A stretch of DNA of 64,000 nt from Papaver somniferum (taxonomy: Eukaryota > Streptophyta > Magnoliopsida > Ranunculales > Papaveraceae). Where the stretch lies: NCBI RefSeq assembly GCF_003573695.1, contig NC_039367.1:158111085-158175084 (forward strand), read 5' to 3'. The position numbers and the translations under genes were made by a program. Every line of letters begins with the position of its first letter. The stretch's first letter is position 1. Positions 32,325-44,976 of the stretch are shown one piece after another. The notes below the pieces were generated by a model. The model was not told where the DNA came from. It did no database searches and was given only the letters and a program-made list of their open reading frames with translations.

Positions 32325-33824
32325 TGGTAGCTCAAGGAATAAGTCCTAAAACTATGTTTTAACCTAAACCTGCAAGTATACAGGGTCTAAAGTAGTGAGT
32401 GAGCAAATAAGGGGAAGTCCACAGGGACAAGGAGGGAGCTGGTGTTGTATTCTAAATCTTTCTAGTGACTAAAAGCACTAGGGCATTTGAATTCACCCAA
32501 TAATCCTAAACTAAGGCAATACCTATTCAAATTGTGTTCTTGTTCCTTTCCAGATAAAACTACAATGAATGATCTATCAGTTAATCTCCCTAACTCACCC
32601 ATAGTATAAGCTGTCTTCTTACAGCACAACCTATCACAGGCTCATTTGGTTTAATTAGCTACCTGTCATTCCTTTATCAATTAAGCACATTTCTTCTTCC
32701 AGAGAGGTCTCAAATGGAAGACTTATCAACCAACTTCACTAACTCACCCCTAGTATAAGCTGTCTTCTTACAGCACAACCTATCACAGGCTCATTTGGTT
32801 TAATTAGCTTCCTGTCATTCCTAAAGCAATGAAGCACAATCAAGAACAACAACATGAACATGAATTATCTTAACATATGATTATGGGTTTCATCAAAACC
32901 CTAGTTATTAAATTATAACATGATGAACACTACTGAAAATAAACTACTACAACTTGGTGCACCGGCTACTCCGGGCATGCCTACAACACACACCATATCA
33001 TCCTATTTATACCCAATTTACACAATTCTAGCTCATACACACAATTCCCAAAAATCCCCAAATTTAACAGTGAATTAGGGATATGAAATTTACCTACTTT
33101 GATGGGTCTAATCTTACACACAATGTCGACCCAATCTTCCTCTGACTTCACTGCTTCATTCCCACGCCTCAATTTCTTCTTTAGCTTCACCTAATTCATC
33201 AATCTCTAACCTAGGGTTTCAGGGATAGGGAAGGTGCGAGATTGATGAAGTAGGAGGCTAGAAAGATGGGGAAAATGATGGGTTTTGCTTTTATGGAAAA
33301 GGTAGAGTGGTTTGGTGGTGTTTGGTGGCGTCAGGGAGTGGTGGCGATGATGGAGAAGGTGGTGTAGTGTTTGACAGGAGCTTCAGACTTTGATGTACTG
33401 GTGATGCTGCGACCATAGGATGCTGAGATGATCCAATCTGACGGATAGAAAAGGAAACGGGTATGGATATAGGAAATGGATTTGGGTGAGGGTTTTGGGC
33501 CTTGGGTATGCCAAGCCCATATCTTCTTTAAGAACAATTCTTCCTCTTCAAGCCCACTTCTAGCCTTTTGGTCTTGTGCACAACATTCTTCGCGGCTTCC
33601 TTGCGTGATTCCTCCCGGCTTTTCACTACTTTTCTGCTCTTTTCCGTTCCGCAATTCATCTAACTTTATTTGTTACCTAAAAATGCAAAATTAATTAAGA
33701 AAAATATTTATTCTTGAAAACAATGAAAATACAGAATATGGGATAAAATGTAGAATTAACGCACAAAAGATGAGTTAAATGCCAAGAGAAATATATAGAA
33801 ATATGCACTTTTTAGCACTCATCA
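32325..33824 (-). repeat. 5' LTR of LARD copy 1
   Basis: 1500 bp. A TATA box (TATAAATAG on the minus strand, 33003-33011) marks the likely promoter for the element's RNA. It is distinguished from the 3' LTR by, for example, CACCCATAG, GACGGATAG and CCGTTCCGC, and the same differences separate the LTR pair of copy 2. Confidence 0.92.
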
Positions 33825-34248
33825 GTAGCGAGCAGTGTGTTTTGTGCAATGACGACAGGAAATCACATGTTCATCCACAATACATACTCTTTTGATATTT
33901 GGAGATATTTCATTAAAGCTTTCAAGATAGCCAGGCCAATGCCAAGAACATTGCTTTAAATGTTTGAAGCTTGGTCTATCAATGTGCTACAAGGTAGATG
34001 AAAGGATGTCTGGAAACTCTTCCATTGTGCGATATGTTGGATTTTGTATAAGAAGAGGTATGTAAAGACTTTTTAAGGATGATATAAGAGTGTGCAAGAA
34101 AACATTGACTTGGTTAAGCAATTTGTAGTCTTATGGTCTTGTAACGACGATACTTTTGAGGATGTTGATCCTAATTTGATTTTGTGTAATTGGGACACTA
34201 ATGTATATGTAATATTTAATGTAGCAATCTTGGTATGATCCTTGGTTC

Positions 34249-34880
34249 TAGGGGTGTACGGAATGCCCGGAAGCCTGCTGCCTGTTATGTACCGCACGGG
34301 TTCGAAGGAGCCCATGGGCGCCCGAAAGCCTGTCATGGGCTAGTCCGGCCTGCCCGATAATTATCTGTAGGCGGACCCGAATTTTTGTTCAAATATTGGA
34401 GTCCGTCCTATTAACCTGCCCGGTAGCCTGTTTAGTTACCCGGCCTGCCTAACTGCCGATAGCCTGGAATAAAGTTTTCTACTAGGGTGATGGATTTCTC
34501 AAGAACTTAAATTTCATATTTGGACAATTTATTAGGGTTAGAGAAAATTCTGAATTATATTTCAGAGTAATGAATATGAATTGCTTGAACTATCATTTGA
34601 ACGAGTTACAGATATATCATCATTCATCAAGCCAAAAAAACAAACTTATATACTTTAAAATTTTGAATTATCTCTTGGGCCCGAGGCCTTCCCGGCCCGA
34701 CCTGGCCTGGCCTGTATTGTTTCATGGGTATGGACGGGCCGTGGGCATTAAATTTTTGTTATTGCCCAGCCCGGCCTGGCCTGTTAAACTTAATGGGTAT
34801 TAAGGACTACAATCCCGTCCGGCCCGACCTGTGCTATAATCAGGCATGGGATGGCCTGCCCGGCCCAATGTAGACCCCTA
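34249..34880. mobile_element. hAT-type MITE, unit 2
   Basis: Copy of the unit 1 element with the same CTTGGTTC target duplication (34241-34248, 34881-34888). It shares small substitutions with the unit 3 copy, such as GTGTACGGAATG. Confidence 0.9.
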
Positions 34881-34893
34881 CTTGGTTCATCTT

Positions 34894-36267
34894 TTTAAAG
34901 AACGATTTTTTGGGGACCATGGGTTTTTTGAGGGGACCATGATTTTATTAAGCCAACTTCCCTATAATTATAAGGGGTGCCCTAAAGATCGATAAATACA
35001 CATTTACCCTTTACTCTAATTTAAATTAAAACTAACCTACTAATTATATAAATCTAATCATACATATATGTGTGTGTCTAATCTAATCATATTTATTAAC
35101 CTAAAAACTATATAAATTCTTAGTTTTTGAAAAAAAAATCTTCTCTTCTTCTTCTCTTTTTCCTTGAAGTTTCTTTTTCAATTGAAAAAGCCATCACCTT
35201 TAATTCGTTTTTGATCGAGAAAATTGAGCAGAAATCATCAAAATATGGTTTAAATGGAAGTTACAGTGGCATGTTCGTTTAGGAATTGTTTTAAAAAAAA
35301 CTAATTCGCTAACCGAACATTCTGAAACCAAGAACACGAAGAACACTTCGGTTATCACGAATTAATTTTTTCGTAATCGAACTCCGAGTTCGGTTGATTA
35401 GCAAAAAAAATTTTTTTAACCGAACTCCTCTTTGAAAATCAATATATTATATTCGGTTGGTTAGATTACTTGGAAAATTTTGTCCTTTAACCGAACACTT
35501 GTATTAGAACAAAAAATGCTGAGTTCGGCTGGTTCGCAAAAAAAAAAAAAATTGCTAACCGAACCCTTTTCTGAAAATCAATATGTTGAGTTTGGTTAGT
35601 TCGCAAAAAAAAAATAAAAATTTCTAATTGAAATATACTATGCAAACACATATGTTGAGTTCCATTTATTTGAGAATTTTTTCTCCTAACCGTTCAGTCT
35701 GATATTGAGTTTGGTTTAGTCGAATATTAATGTTGGAAACCGAACATTAGTCTGTATACTCTGGAATAAAAGTTCGGTTACGTCCCTGTCCCGGAATCTG
35801 TTAGCCGAACTCATCAAAACCTCCATTAAAAGCGAGTTCGGCTACCTGTTCTTCAGAGCTTGTAGCCGAACTTGTTTGACTTAACCCAACTCAAGCTATA
35901 AAATTTCTTATTTTCAGAAAATGTTGGCCAATTAAAGCAACGAAAAACTAGATTTGAAGTATGCTTGGGTGGGTTAATAATTGAGTTTTTCCAACTCTTA
36001 TAATGTCCTTCTTCTTCCCTTTCAATAACTTAATTTTGAAAAAATATGATTTTTATCTTCACTAATCACTAATTAACCGAATTTAATTACACTAACTAAT
36101 GATTACACTAGCTAATCATTATACAAACTTAATTAGGAAGGGTAATTTTGATATTAACATAAATATTTGGATAAGGGGTGTCTTCATTTTACTTCTAAAT
36201 GTCTTACTAAAAATAGAACCATGGTCCCCCAACAAAACCATGGTCACCAAAAAATCATTCCTTTAAA
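34894..36267. mobile_element. Long-TIR CCGAAC element, unit 2
   Basis: Copy of the unit 1 element; the CCGAAC/GTTCGG block lies at about 35297-35880. It has its own rearranged A/T stretch near 36036-36050 compared with units 1 and 3. Confidence 0.65.
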
Positions 36268-36404
36268 TTTGACATCGGGAAAAATTAGGCTCAGGCCCCA
36301 AAAAAAAATATTCTCATTGTCAGGCCTACAATTAATTTTTAGTACCGTGACACCCATAATTATTTCCGTGATACCCATAATTATATGAAATTATTAAGAA
36401 TGTC

Positions 36405-37189
36405 TGCATGACGGATTATGCATCCGCTGACGGGTTATGCATCAGGGGTATAATTGGCAACGCAACTTGGATATAACATATCTAAAAATCCGCCCCTTGG
36501 AATTTTAAAAATTTTATATCGTTGTAAATATTTTTAAGAGAGCTACGCAACGAGTACAAACAACAATATCAAATTTTTGTTTTTCACGAAAAAATCGGAG
36601 GTGATCATCATTTTAGGCAAAATTTCGAAAACTGACTGCATAACCATTATGCAGCTACAAAAAAGATGCATAACACATTCTGCATACGCATAACGAGTTA
36701 TGCAACCATTTTCTCGACTGCATAACAAATTATGCATCTATAACAAGTTATGTACCCATTGTTTTGGTTGATTTTAGTGTGTACATAAAAAATTTGATGC
36801 ATAATGCAGTATGCATCCATATTTACGGATGCACATCAGGTTTTGCATCTATTTTCTCGATGCATAAAAGATTGTGAAACAATTTTCTCGATGCATAATG
36901 CATTATGCAGTCATATTTTCACGACTGCATAACATGTTATGTAGATTGTAGACGCATGACAAGTTATGACCTTATTTTTTTTTGTTGGTTTCAATACTAA
37001 GAAAAAAGTAGTTGCGTAACGTGTTATGCAACCGTTTTCTGGACTGCATAACAAGTGATGTAAAAAAAAAAAACTGCAGAACGTGTTATGCAACCAATTT
37101 CGAGAATGCATAAAAATTTATGCAACAAATTTGTAGATGCATAACAAGTTATGCAACCGTTTTCAGTACTGCATAACAGATTATTCAAC
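36405..37189. repeat. TGCATAAC/GTTATGCA palindrome array, unit 2
   Basis: Nearly identical copy of the unit 1 array with the same number and order of palindromes; differences are mainly homopolymer lengths. Confidence 0.75.
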
Positions 37190-37532
37190 TATTAGGAACA
37201 ACACCAACACCAATGCATATGTAGCTTTCCAACCAACAACACCAACTCCTAAAACTCAGAAGTAGTTTAGCATATCATGACCTTAAATTTGTGTCATTCA
37301 TTCTCAAATTTAAGTACCTCAACATCAACAATGAACTACTCTATAAAATACCCATATAAAATTTAGTTCATAACAAACTACTCGAACAACGACCGACGAA
37401 AATTCATTAAGCAATTCCTGATCTTCCGTCCAACTTTTGTGATATTTCCTAGGAGTTGAACTTGTTTAAGCTGGTAATGTTTAGCTCAATGAATTCACAA
37501 CGAATGTATGCCATTTTATCTATGACACTGAA

Positions 37533-37549
37533 GGGGGGGGGGGGGGGGG
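37533..37549 (+). repeat. G17 homopolymer, unit 2
   Basis: Same tract and length as in unit 1. Confidence 0.9.
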
Positions 37550-38614
37550 TCAAATGCCGATACATTTGCTACGGACTACTAAGAATCAAACATGTCTAGC
37601 TACTCGCATCATAAAAAGGACCGACTTATGATCCCATTTGAATGTGCAAACACTTACCTGCCACTGTTGGAATAAGATTAATCTAGCAATTAGAAAATGT
37701 GCCGGAGCCATGCATCAATAAGTCCCGACCAATCAAAATTCCGATCTTGAAAAATCCTCAAAAATATAGCCTCAGCATCACTTTTTAAACTGAAATGAAA
37801 GATTCTCAGCTCCACTGCCTTCCCCAAAATACCTGCTTCCATGTTAAACGCAAGTCATTACTCCACAAACTGAAACAAAGATTAATTCTGAATTTGCAAT
37901 ATCACCTTGTAATCTTTGTTTAAGGATGACGAACATGGACCAGCAGTTCCAGATTCAGTTTTTCACTTGATTAAAACCATCAAACAAAACCTAGACATGC
38001 ATCTTAATCCATTTGAGTGAAAAAATGATGAACTCAATTTTCTCTGTTGGAAATGTAAGCAAATCCTATTTAATGTTAAGACTACGGAGTGTTAACACCT
38101 GCTAAATGATAATTAAACAAATTCCATTAAAATATATCAAAACGAATGAGTTCTCTTCTGTTGTCTCATTTAACTTCTTCTTCAAAAAAGAAAACCAAAA
38201 CCCCAATTCAAAAAGAAAAATACAGAGAACAAAATTATAAGAAAAACACATCACTGCTGCAACAAGAAAAAGACACACACATGTTAAATTCTATACAATT
38301 ATGCTCTCCATCGACCGTAACATCTTCAGAAATTGTGTTTTCCGCTTTTTGTATCACAATATTTCCGCGAATTTTCAATAATTGCGATTTAATTCAGTGG
38401 CAGGACTAAACAAACTTTTCCAATTTCGTTACACTATAGCTAGAAAATGATTTCACTGGATTTCATTCGGAATCACTAGTTAAATCGGGAAATTTTGAGA
38501 TCTCATATGGATCCCCAACTGCAAACGACGCAGGCAAATCTATAAAATGTTAGGGCAAATTAAAATACTGGATTTCTTAATTAGGGTTTTGGGAAAATGA
38601 ATTGAATTAATTAC

Positions 38615-38708
38615 CATGGATTCTATGCATGTAAAAAGCATTTTGTTGAAGATCTGCAATTCCTTCAGCTAATAATTTCTCTTCGTCTTCATTTTCGTCT
38701 CCAATCAT
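38615..38708 (-). pseudogene. VPS35-like first exon, unit 2, with 1-base insertion
   Basis: Same exon as in unit 1, but an extra base just before the donor (AGAATCC instead of AGATCC on the minus strand, near 38620) shifts the frame over the last residues. The upstream leader and LTR are retained. Confidence 0.6.
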
Positions 38709-38799
38709 TTTTCTTTCTTTCTTGGTTCTTTGGTTTTTCTGAGATGTAAACGATGGTGATGATTATGGCGATGAAAAACTGCGAGGGAATATCGAAGAA

Positions 38800-39076
38800 T
38801 GTTAGGGTCTTAAACCTTTACACTGGATTTAAACTGCAAAATAACTCAAAAACAAGGATAAAGCCCATTAATCTGGGGCGAGCAGCCTCTGCCTTTGAGA
38901 ATTAACGAAACAACTTCTTAATATTGATGATAACTATCTCGTACAAGCTTAAACTAGAGCTATTTATAGCTTAATAGAATTGATAAGCAAGCAACTAACT
39001 AAGGAAACCTGTAAAACTAGGAAACTAAACACTAATTACGTAAAGAACCCAAATACTAGGAGTTGGCATCACAACA
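38800..39076 (-). repeat. 3' LTR of a chromovirus, unit 2
   Basis: Copy of the unit 1 LTR with unit-specific changes such as GTACAAGCTTAAAC where units 1 and 3 have GTACATGCATAAAC. Confidence 0.75.
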
Positions 39077-39095
39077 TCCCACCCTGCCTGAGACA

Positions 39096-39113
39096 AGGCT
39101 TGTCCTCAAGCCT
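39096..39113 (-). other. AGGA-loop hairpin, chromovirus unit 2
   Basis: Same 7-bp stem and AGGA loop, including the TGA stop. Confidence 0.7.
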
Positions 39114-41573
39114 CTAATTCTGGAAAACGCGCAATGAGATCATAAGCATCTTCCCAAGTTGCATCGTCTTTGGAGTGACCCTTCCATTTGATCAACCACT
39201 TTGTAGCAGCTCGGTTTCCTTTCTTATGCATTTGTCTGTCTAAAATTTCTTCTGGCTCCCATTTATCATAGTCAATAACATTAGGCAATGTAGCTTCAAC
39301 AACAGTGGTAGGACCTATTTTCAGTTTTAACTGTGAGACATGGAATACCGGATGTATTCTTCTAGTGACAGGCAAGTCCAGTTTATATGCCACCGTTCCA
39401 ATTTTCTCAAGAACTTTAAAAGGGCCATAAAAACGAGGTGATAACTTCGAATAAGATTGATTAGAAACTGTTATCTGTCTGTAAGGCTGAAGACGTAGAT
39501 AAACAAAATCATCAACTGAAAACTCTCGTTCAGTTCTATGAGAATCAGCATATTTCTTCATTCGATCCTGTGCCTCAGACAAGTGAGACTTTAACAGCTT
39601 AAGTGTATGATCTCTGGCACGTAAGTTCAAATCGACATCATGCTCATGGGTTGATCCGGGTAAATAAGCCAATATTGCTGGTGGAGGACGGCTGTAAAGA
39701 GCCTCATATGGAGTCATTTTAATGGCAGAGTGGTAGCTGGTGTTATACCACCATTCGGCCCATGCTAACCATTTGAATCAATCTTTTGGTTTCATTCCTG
39801 CAAAGCATCGAAGATAACATTCTAGTGTACAATTTGTTACTTATGTTTGACCATCACTTTGCGGATGATAAGCTGAAATCTTGTACAGTTGTGTTTCTTT
39901 CATTGTAAAGTAGGCTTCCCAGAAATTACTCATGAATACAAGATCTCTGTCACTTGTAATAGTCTTTGGCATTCCATGAAGTCGTACAACCTCTCGTACA
40001 AACATATCAGCTATTGTACTAGCCGAATACGGATGAGATAGTGCAACAAAATGCGCATATTTTGTCAGCCGATCAACTATTACTAAGATAAAACTCTTAC
40101 CATTAGAGAGTGGAAATCCGTCTATGAAATCCATAGAGATATCGATCCAAACATCTGAAGGAATTGGCAGTGGACTTAAAAGGCCAGGAGGAGCTACAAC
40201 TTTAGTCTTATTACGTTGGCAAGTCTCACATTGTGAAATAAATTCCTTGATGGAAAGCTTCATACCAGACCAATAAAAGTTTTGTTGTATTCTCTTGAAA
40301 GTGCGTAAATAACCCGAATGACCACCCAATGGAGAAGAATGAAAGTCATGCATAAGTTTGCAACACCATTATGAAGATGAAACCACCACAATTCTCTCCT
40401 TACAGCGCAACACTCTATTAACGTATGAGTAGTGATGTTTACTGGTAGGATCTTGCTGTGACTGATCAATTAGCGCACAAAGTTTCAGATCAGTATGACA
40501 TTCTGCAACAATGTCAGTAACACCAGAGAAGATTGGTGCACTTATTGCCAATAATTGGGGATTAATAAGTCGAGACAAAGCATCTGCAGTTGTGTTTGTT
40601 GATCCTTTGCGATATATGATTTCATAATCATAACCTAGTAATTTGGAAACCCACTTATGCTGCTCAATTGAAGAAAGACGTTTCTCCAAGAAATACTTCA
40701 AACTTCTGTGGTCTGTATAAATCTTAAAATGTCGACCAAGCAAATAGGGTCTCCATTTATTTACTGCAGATACAATGACAAGCATTTCCTTGTCATAAAC
40801 AGATAAGTTAAGATTCTTACCAGATAAAGGTTTACTATAAAAAGCTGTAGGTCTCGCAGATTGTATTAACACAGCACCAATGCCACCACCAGACGCATCA
40901 CACTCCAAATAGAACTCCTTGGAGAAATCCGGAAGTATCAAAACAGGCGTAGAAGTTAAAGCCTGTTGAAGCAATCTGAAAGCAACAATTTCTTCTTTAG
41001 TCCATTTGAGTGCATCCTTTTTAAGCAGTTGAGTTAAAGGAGCACTGATTTTGCCAAAATCTTTCACGAAATTTCGATAATAGCCAACCAAGCCTAGAAA
41101 GCCTCTAAGTTCTTTGACTGTTGAAGGAATCTTCCAAGAAAGAATTGATTCTATCTTCTCTGGTTCAACAAAAACTCCATCAGATGAAATCAAATGACCA
41201 AGGTAACCAACAAACTTTTATGCAAAAGTACATTTGGATTCCTTAACAAACAATTTGTTATTTCTTAGTATATCAAATACCAGTTCTAGATGTTTAATAT
41301 GATCATCAAAATTCTCACTGTAGATCAGAATATCATCGAAGAAAACCAGTACAAACTTGCCGGAATATATGATTCATTAAACTCTGTAATGTTGCTGGAG
41401 CATTTGATAATCCAAAAGGCATGACCAAAAACTCGTAGTGGCCATCATGTGTACGAAAAGCTGTCTTTGGAATGTCAGCTTCATGTACACGAATCTGGTG
41501 ATACCCATATCGTAAATTTAACTTGGTAAAGACTTTCTTACCATTTAATTCATCCACTACTGGAATCGGGTAA
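39106..41573 (-). pseudogene. Chromovirus pol, 5'-truncated and dead, unit 2
   Basis: Same domain order. RT thumb plus RNase H stay open for 274 codons (40369-41193), and integrase C-terminus plus chromodomain for 203 codons (39106-39717). The shared stops, including the one at the integrase Glu (39841-39843), and the RT frameshift (near 41335) are all present. Unit-specific substitutions occur in the integrase core, for example RDL where units 1 and 3 read RDP. Confidence 0.9.
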
Positions 41574-42042
41574 CGATATAATTGAAATATCACAGGTTGT
41601 GCGTATTTCAATCAATTGGTAAATCCAACCTTTGGTTGTTGATTTAAATTGGCTGACACTTGTACTTTGGTTTTTGATATCGTTCAAGTTATTTCTCATA
41701 TCAATCGAGCTTACATATTTCTATCTGTTCGATTGTTGATTGTATTGAGAAATTGAGATATAACTCTTGGATATATTTCCTTGATTGAGTCTGACTGTGT
41801 AGTTGATTCTCACGGAATTATATTGGATTTAGTCCATACAGATTGTCGAACAAAATATTTGGTGTGGTTGTTAGACCCACGCTTTTTGAAGTCTTACATG
41901 AGGCCTGGAAGAGTGCGGCTTCGATAAGTTTCTATTGAAAGGTTACATACCCAACAAGGTAAATTTTATCCTTTGTACTACATTAAATGATTTACTTCCA
42001 ACCAGGAATATGTTGCGTTATCATGATGTTAACATTGGTAGC

Positions 42043-43540
42043 TGGTAGCTCAAGGAATAAGTCCTAAAACTATGTTTTAACCTAAACCTGCAAGTATACA
42101 GGGTCTAAAGTAGTGAGTGAGCAAATAAGGGGAAGTCCACAGGGACAAGGAGGGAGCTGGTGTTGTATTCTAAATCTTTCTAGTGACTAAAAGCACTAGG
42201 GCATTTGAATTCACCCAATAATCCTAAACTAAGGCAATACCTATTCAAATTGTGTTCTTGTTCCTTTCCAGATAAAACTACAATGAATGATCTATCAGTT
42301 AATCTCCCTAACTCACCCCTAGTATAAGCTGTCTTCTTACAGCACAACCTATCACAGGCTCATTTGGTTTAATTAGCTACCTGTCATTCCTTTATCAATT
42401 AAGCACATTTCTTCTTCCAGAGAGGTCTCAAATGGAAGACTTATCAACCAACTTCACTAACTCACCCCTAGTATAAGCTGTCTTCTTACAGAACAACCTA
42501 TCACAGGCTCATTTGGTTTAATTAGCTTCCTGTCATTCCTAAAGCAATGAAGCACAATCAAGAACAACAACATGAACATGAATTATCTTAACATATGATT
42601 ATGGGTTTCATCATAACCCTAGTTATTAAATTATAACATGATGAACACTACTGAAAATAAACTACTACAACTTGGTGCACCGGCTACTCCGGGCATGCCT
42701 ACAACACACACCATATCATCCTATTTATACCCAATTTACACAATTCTAGCTCATACACACAATTCCCAAAAATCCCCAAATTTAACAGTGAATTAGGGAT
42801 ATGAAATTTACCTACTTTGATGGGTCTAATCTTACACACAATGTCGACCCAATCTTCCTCTGACTTCACTGCTTCATTCCCACGCCTCAATTTCTTCTTT
42901 AGCTTCACCTAATTCATCAATCTCTAACCTAGGGTTTCAGGGATAGGGAAGGTGCGAGATTGATGAAGTAGGAGGCTAGAAAGATGGGGAAAATGATGGG
43001 TTTTGCTTTTATGGAAAAGGTAGAGTGGTTTGGTGGTGTTTGGTGGCGTCAGGGAGTGGTGGCGATGATGGAGAAGGTGGTGTAGTGTTTGACAGGAGCT
43101 TCAGACTTTGATGTACTGGTGATGCTGCGACCATAGGATGCTGAGATGATCCAATCTGACGGCTAGAAAAGGAAACGGGTATGGATATAGGAAATGGATT
43201 TGGGTGAGGGTTTTGGGCCTTGGGTATGCCAAGCCCATATCTTCTTTAAGAACAATTCTTCATCTTCAAGCCCACTTCTAGCCTTTTGGTCTTGTGCACA
43301 ACATTCTTCGCGGCTTCCTTGCGTGATTCCTCCCGGCTTTTCACTACTTTTCTGCTCTTTTCCGCTCCGCAATTCATCTACTTTATTTGTTACCTAAAAA
43401 TGTAAAATTAATTAAGAAAAATATTTATTCTTGAAAACAATGAAAATACAGAATATGGGATAAAATGTAGAATTAACGCACAAAAGATGAGTTAAATGCC
43501 AAGAAAATATATAGAAATATGCACTTTTTAGCACTCATCA
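42043..43540 (-). repeat. 3' LTR of LARD copy 2
   Basis: 1498 bp, with the left-type variants (GACGGCTAG, CCGCTCCGC). The PPT follows at 43541-43555, and hairpins lie at 43559-43580 and 44770-44789. Confidence 0.92.
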
Positions 43541-43558
43541 AATACCCCCAAACCTGAA

Positions 43559-43580
43559 TTTTACTTGTCCTCAAGTAAAA
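43559..43580 (-). other. AGGA-loop hairpin next to the PPT, LARD copy 2
   Basis: Same 9-bp stem and AGGA loop as in copy 1. Confidence 0.75.
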
Positions 43581-44654
43581 CAAAACTAAGGAAATCCTAC
43601 CTATACCACTGTCGCTGGTCTCTCGAATGCATTTAGCGTATGCACTAAGCCTTTTAAACCACTAAGTGTCCCTAGTGGACGAGTTAAGTCTCGTGAAGGT
43701 TTGCTTAGAACGTACCTACAAAGTTCTAGGTCAAAATATAAGCTCAGATTCCATCAAACGTGACATGTGCAAAACAGTTTAGCTCACAGCAAAATGGAGA
43801 TGTCAATCTAGCTATCAAGGCACAATCCTAGCACTGATAACAAAAAAGACATGTGATAAGAGTGTAAAGTGTATCTACACATGTGTAAAGAAAGATCTGA
43901 AGTTATGACTACTAATCACCAAGAGATAGTTTCTCAGGCTAAGAACCAGGTCGAAATCTAGCTAGCTGTCCGGACTTTACGAGAATTGTGAATGAGTTGG
44001 AGGTATTTCACAATTACTCGCGTTGTACATCAATGGCATACACCCTCCTTGCTTATTACAATGAAACAACAAAATGACTATTTACATGACTCTTATTTAC
44101 ATTGACTACTCTCTTTTTATTTTTGGAACAAGAGAGATGGAATTGATAAATACTTGATTTTTTTGTATTTTTCTGATATTTTTTTCTGAATATATACATC
44201 GTTTTTTTTTTTTTTTTTTTTTTTTTTTGAAGAAGGAAACACTTTTGATACATATACAAAAGGAAACAAAAGATTACATGACACTTTGCAAGAGGTAGCC
44301 CTTTTTGATGCACCCAGTTAAATTCGATGGTTGTTTTTCTTAATGTAACCTCCACCTTCTATCCCAACCAACCAAAGAACAAGCTAGTCAAGTTTCGTTC
44401 AGTATTCTAAAGTGATTGGCAATCGTAACTTCCTATCAAACACCTTGAAGATCGAGGCCATACATGTATTGGTAGATCGTGCGCGTGCAAATTTCTTATC
44501 ACTATGTGAATTGTGCTAGAATCAGGGTGCCTAAATATCTAGACTAAGACTCCTAATAAAAATACATATTTGCACAAGAGTCAACATTTCAAGGTAAATG
44601 AGCTCCATTTTTATGATTTTTTAATTTTTAATTTTTTTTGGAATTTTGATTTTT

Positions 44655-44694
<40 letters not shown>

Positions 44695-44769
44695 CAAAAA
44701 GAAGAAGGAGTTCGTTTTCAATTATGGCAAATTATCATGGTATCTACTCTATACCCCCAAACCTAAACT

Positions 44770-44789
44770 AAACATTGTCCTCAATGTTT
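44770..44789 (-). other. Second AGGA-loop hairpin, LARD copy 2
   Basis: Same 8-bp AAACATTG stem and AGGA loop as in copy 1. Confidence 0.75.
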
Positions 44790-44976
44790 CAAAATATGGA
44801 AAGAATTAAAATGCAACATATGGAAAGGGACATGCTGAGTAGAGTAAAAGGAGAGAGAATACCCGATTTCGGCGAAAGCAGAATTAAAACTCCGTTATTC
44901 AAGGCAAAAATCCAACATATTTCAGCCGAGATCATACTGGATTAGCAAAATATATACAAAAGGAACAAAAGGGTTT

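Larger units (their letters stand above)
25860..33824 (-). mobile_element. Pol-less Ty3/gypsy LARD-type element, copy 1
   Basis: This is a complete 7965-bp minus-strand element with 1500-bp LTRs (TG...CA), 5-bp target duplication GTAGC (25855-25859 and 33825-33829), tRNA-Asp primer site and PPT. It has one long ORF with a CCHC knuckle and long non-coding flanks. No protease, RT, RNase H or integrase is present, so it must rely on enzymes from elsewhere. The empty site survives at 17643-17647. The two LTRs differ by about seven substitutions that I noticed, so the insertion is young. Confidence 0.92.
25391..41573. repeat. Unit 2 of tandem segmental duplication (16183 bp)
   Basis: It starts with the same 469 bp as unit 1, then the LARD insertion (25860-33824), then the remainder of the 8.2-kb unit. 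The junction with unit 1 fuses chromovirus RT (GGAATCGGGTAA) to copia LTR (CGATATAATT). Confidence 0.95.

Noticed and set aside
34073..34336. Minus-strand 87-codon frame (also 17891 and 50258)
   Set aside because: It spans the hAT MITE end and flank; triplication follows the segmental array and no conserved motif is present.
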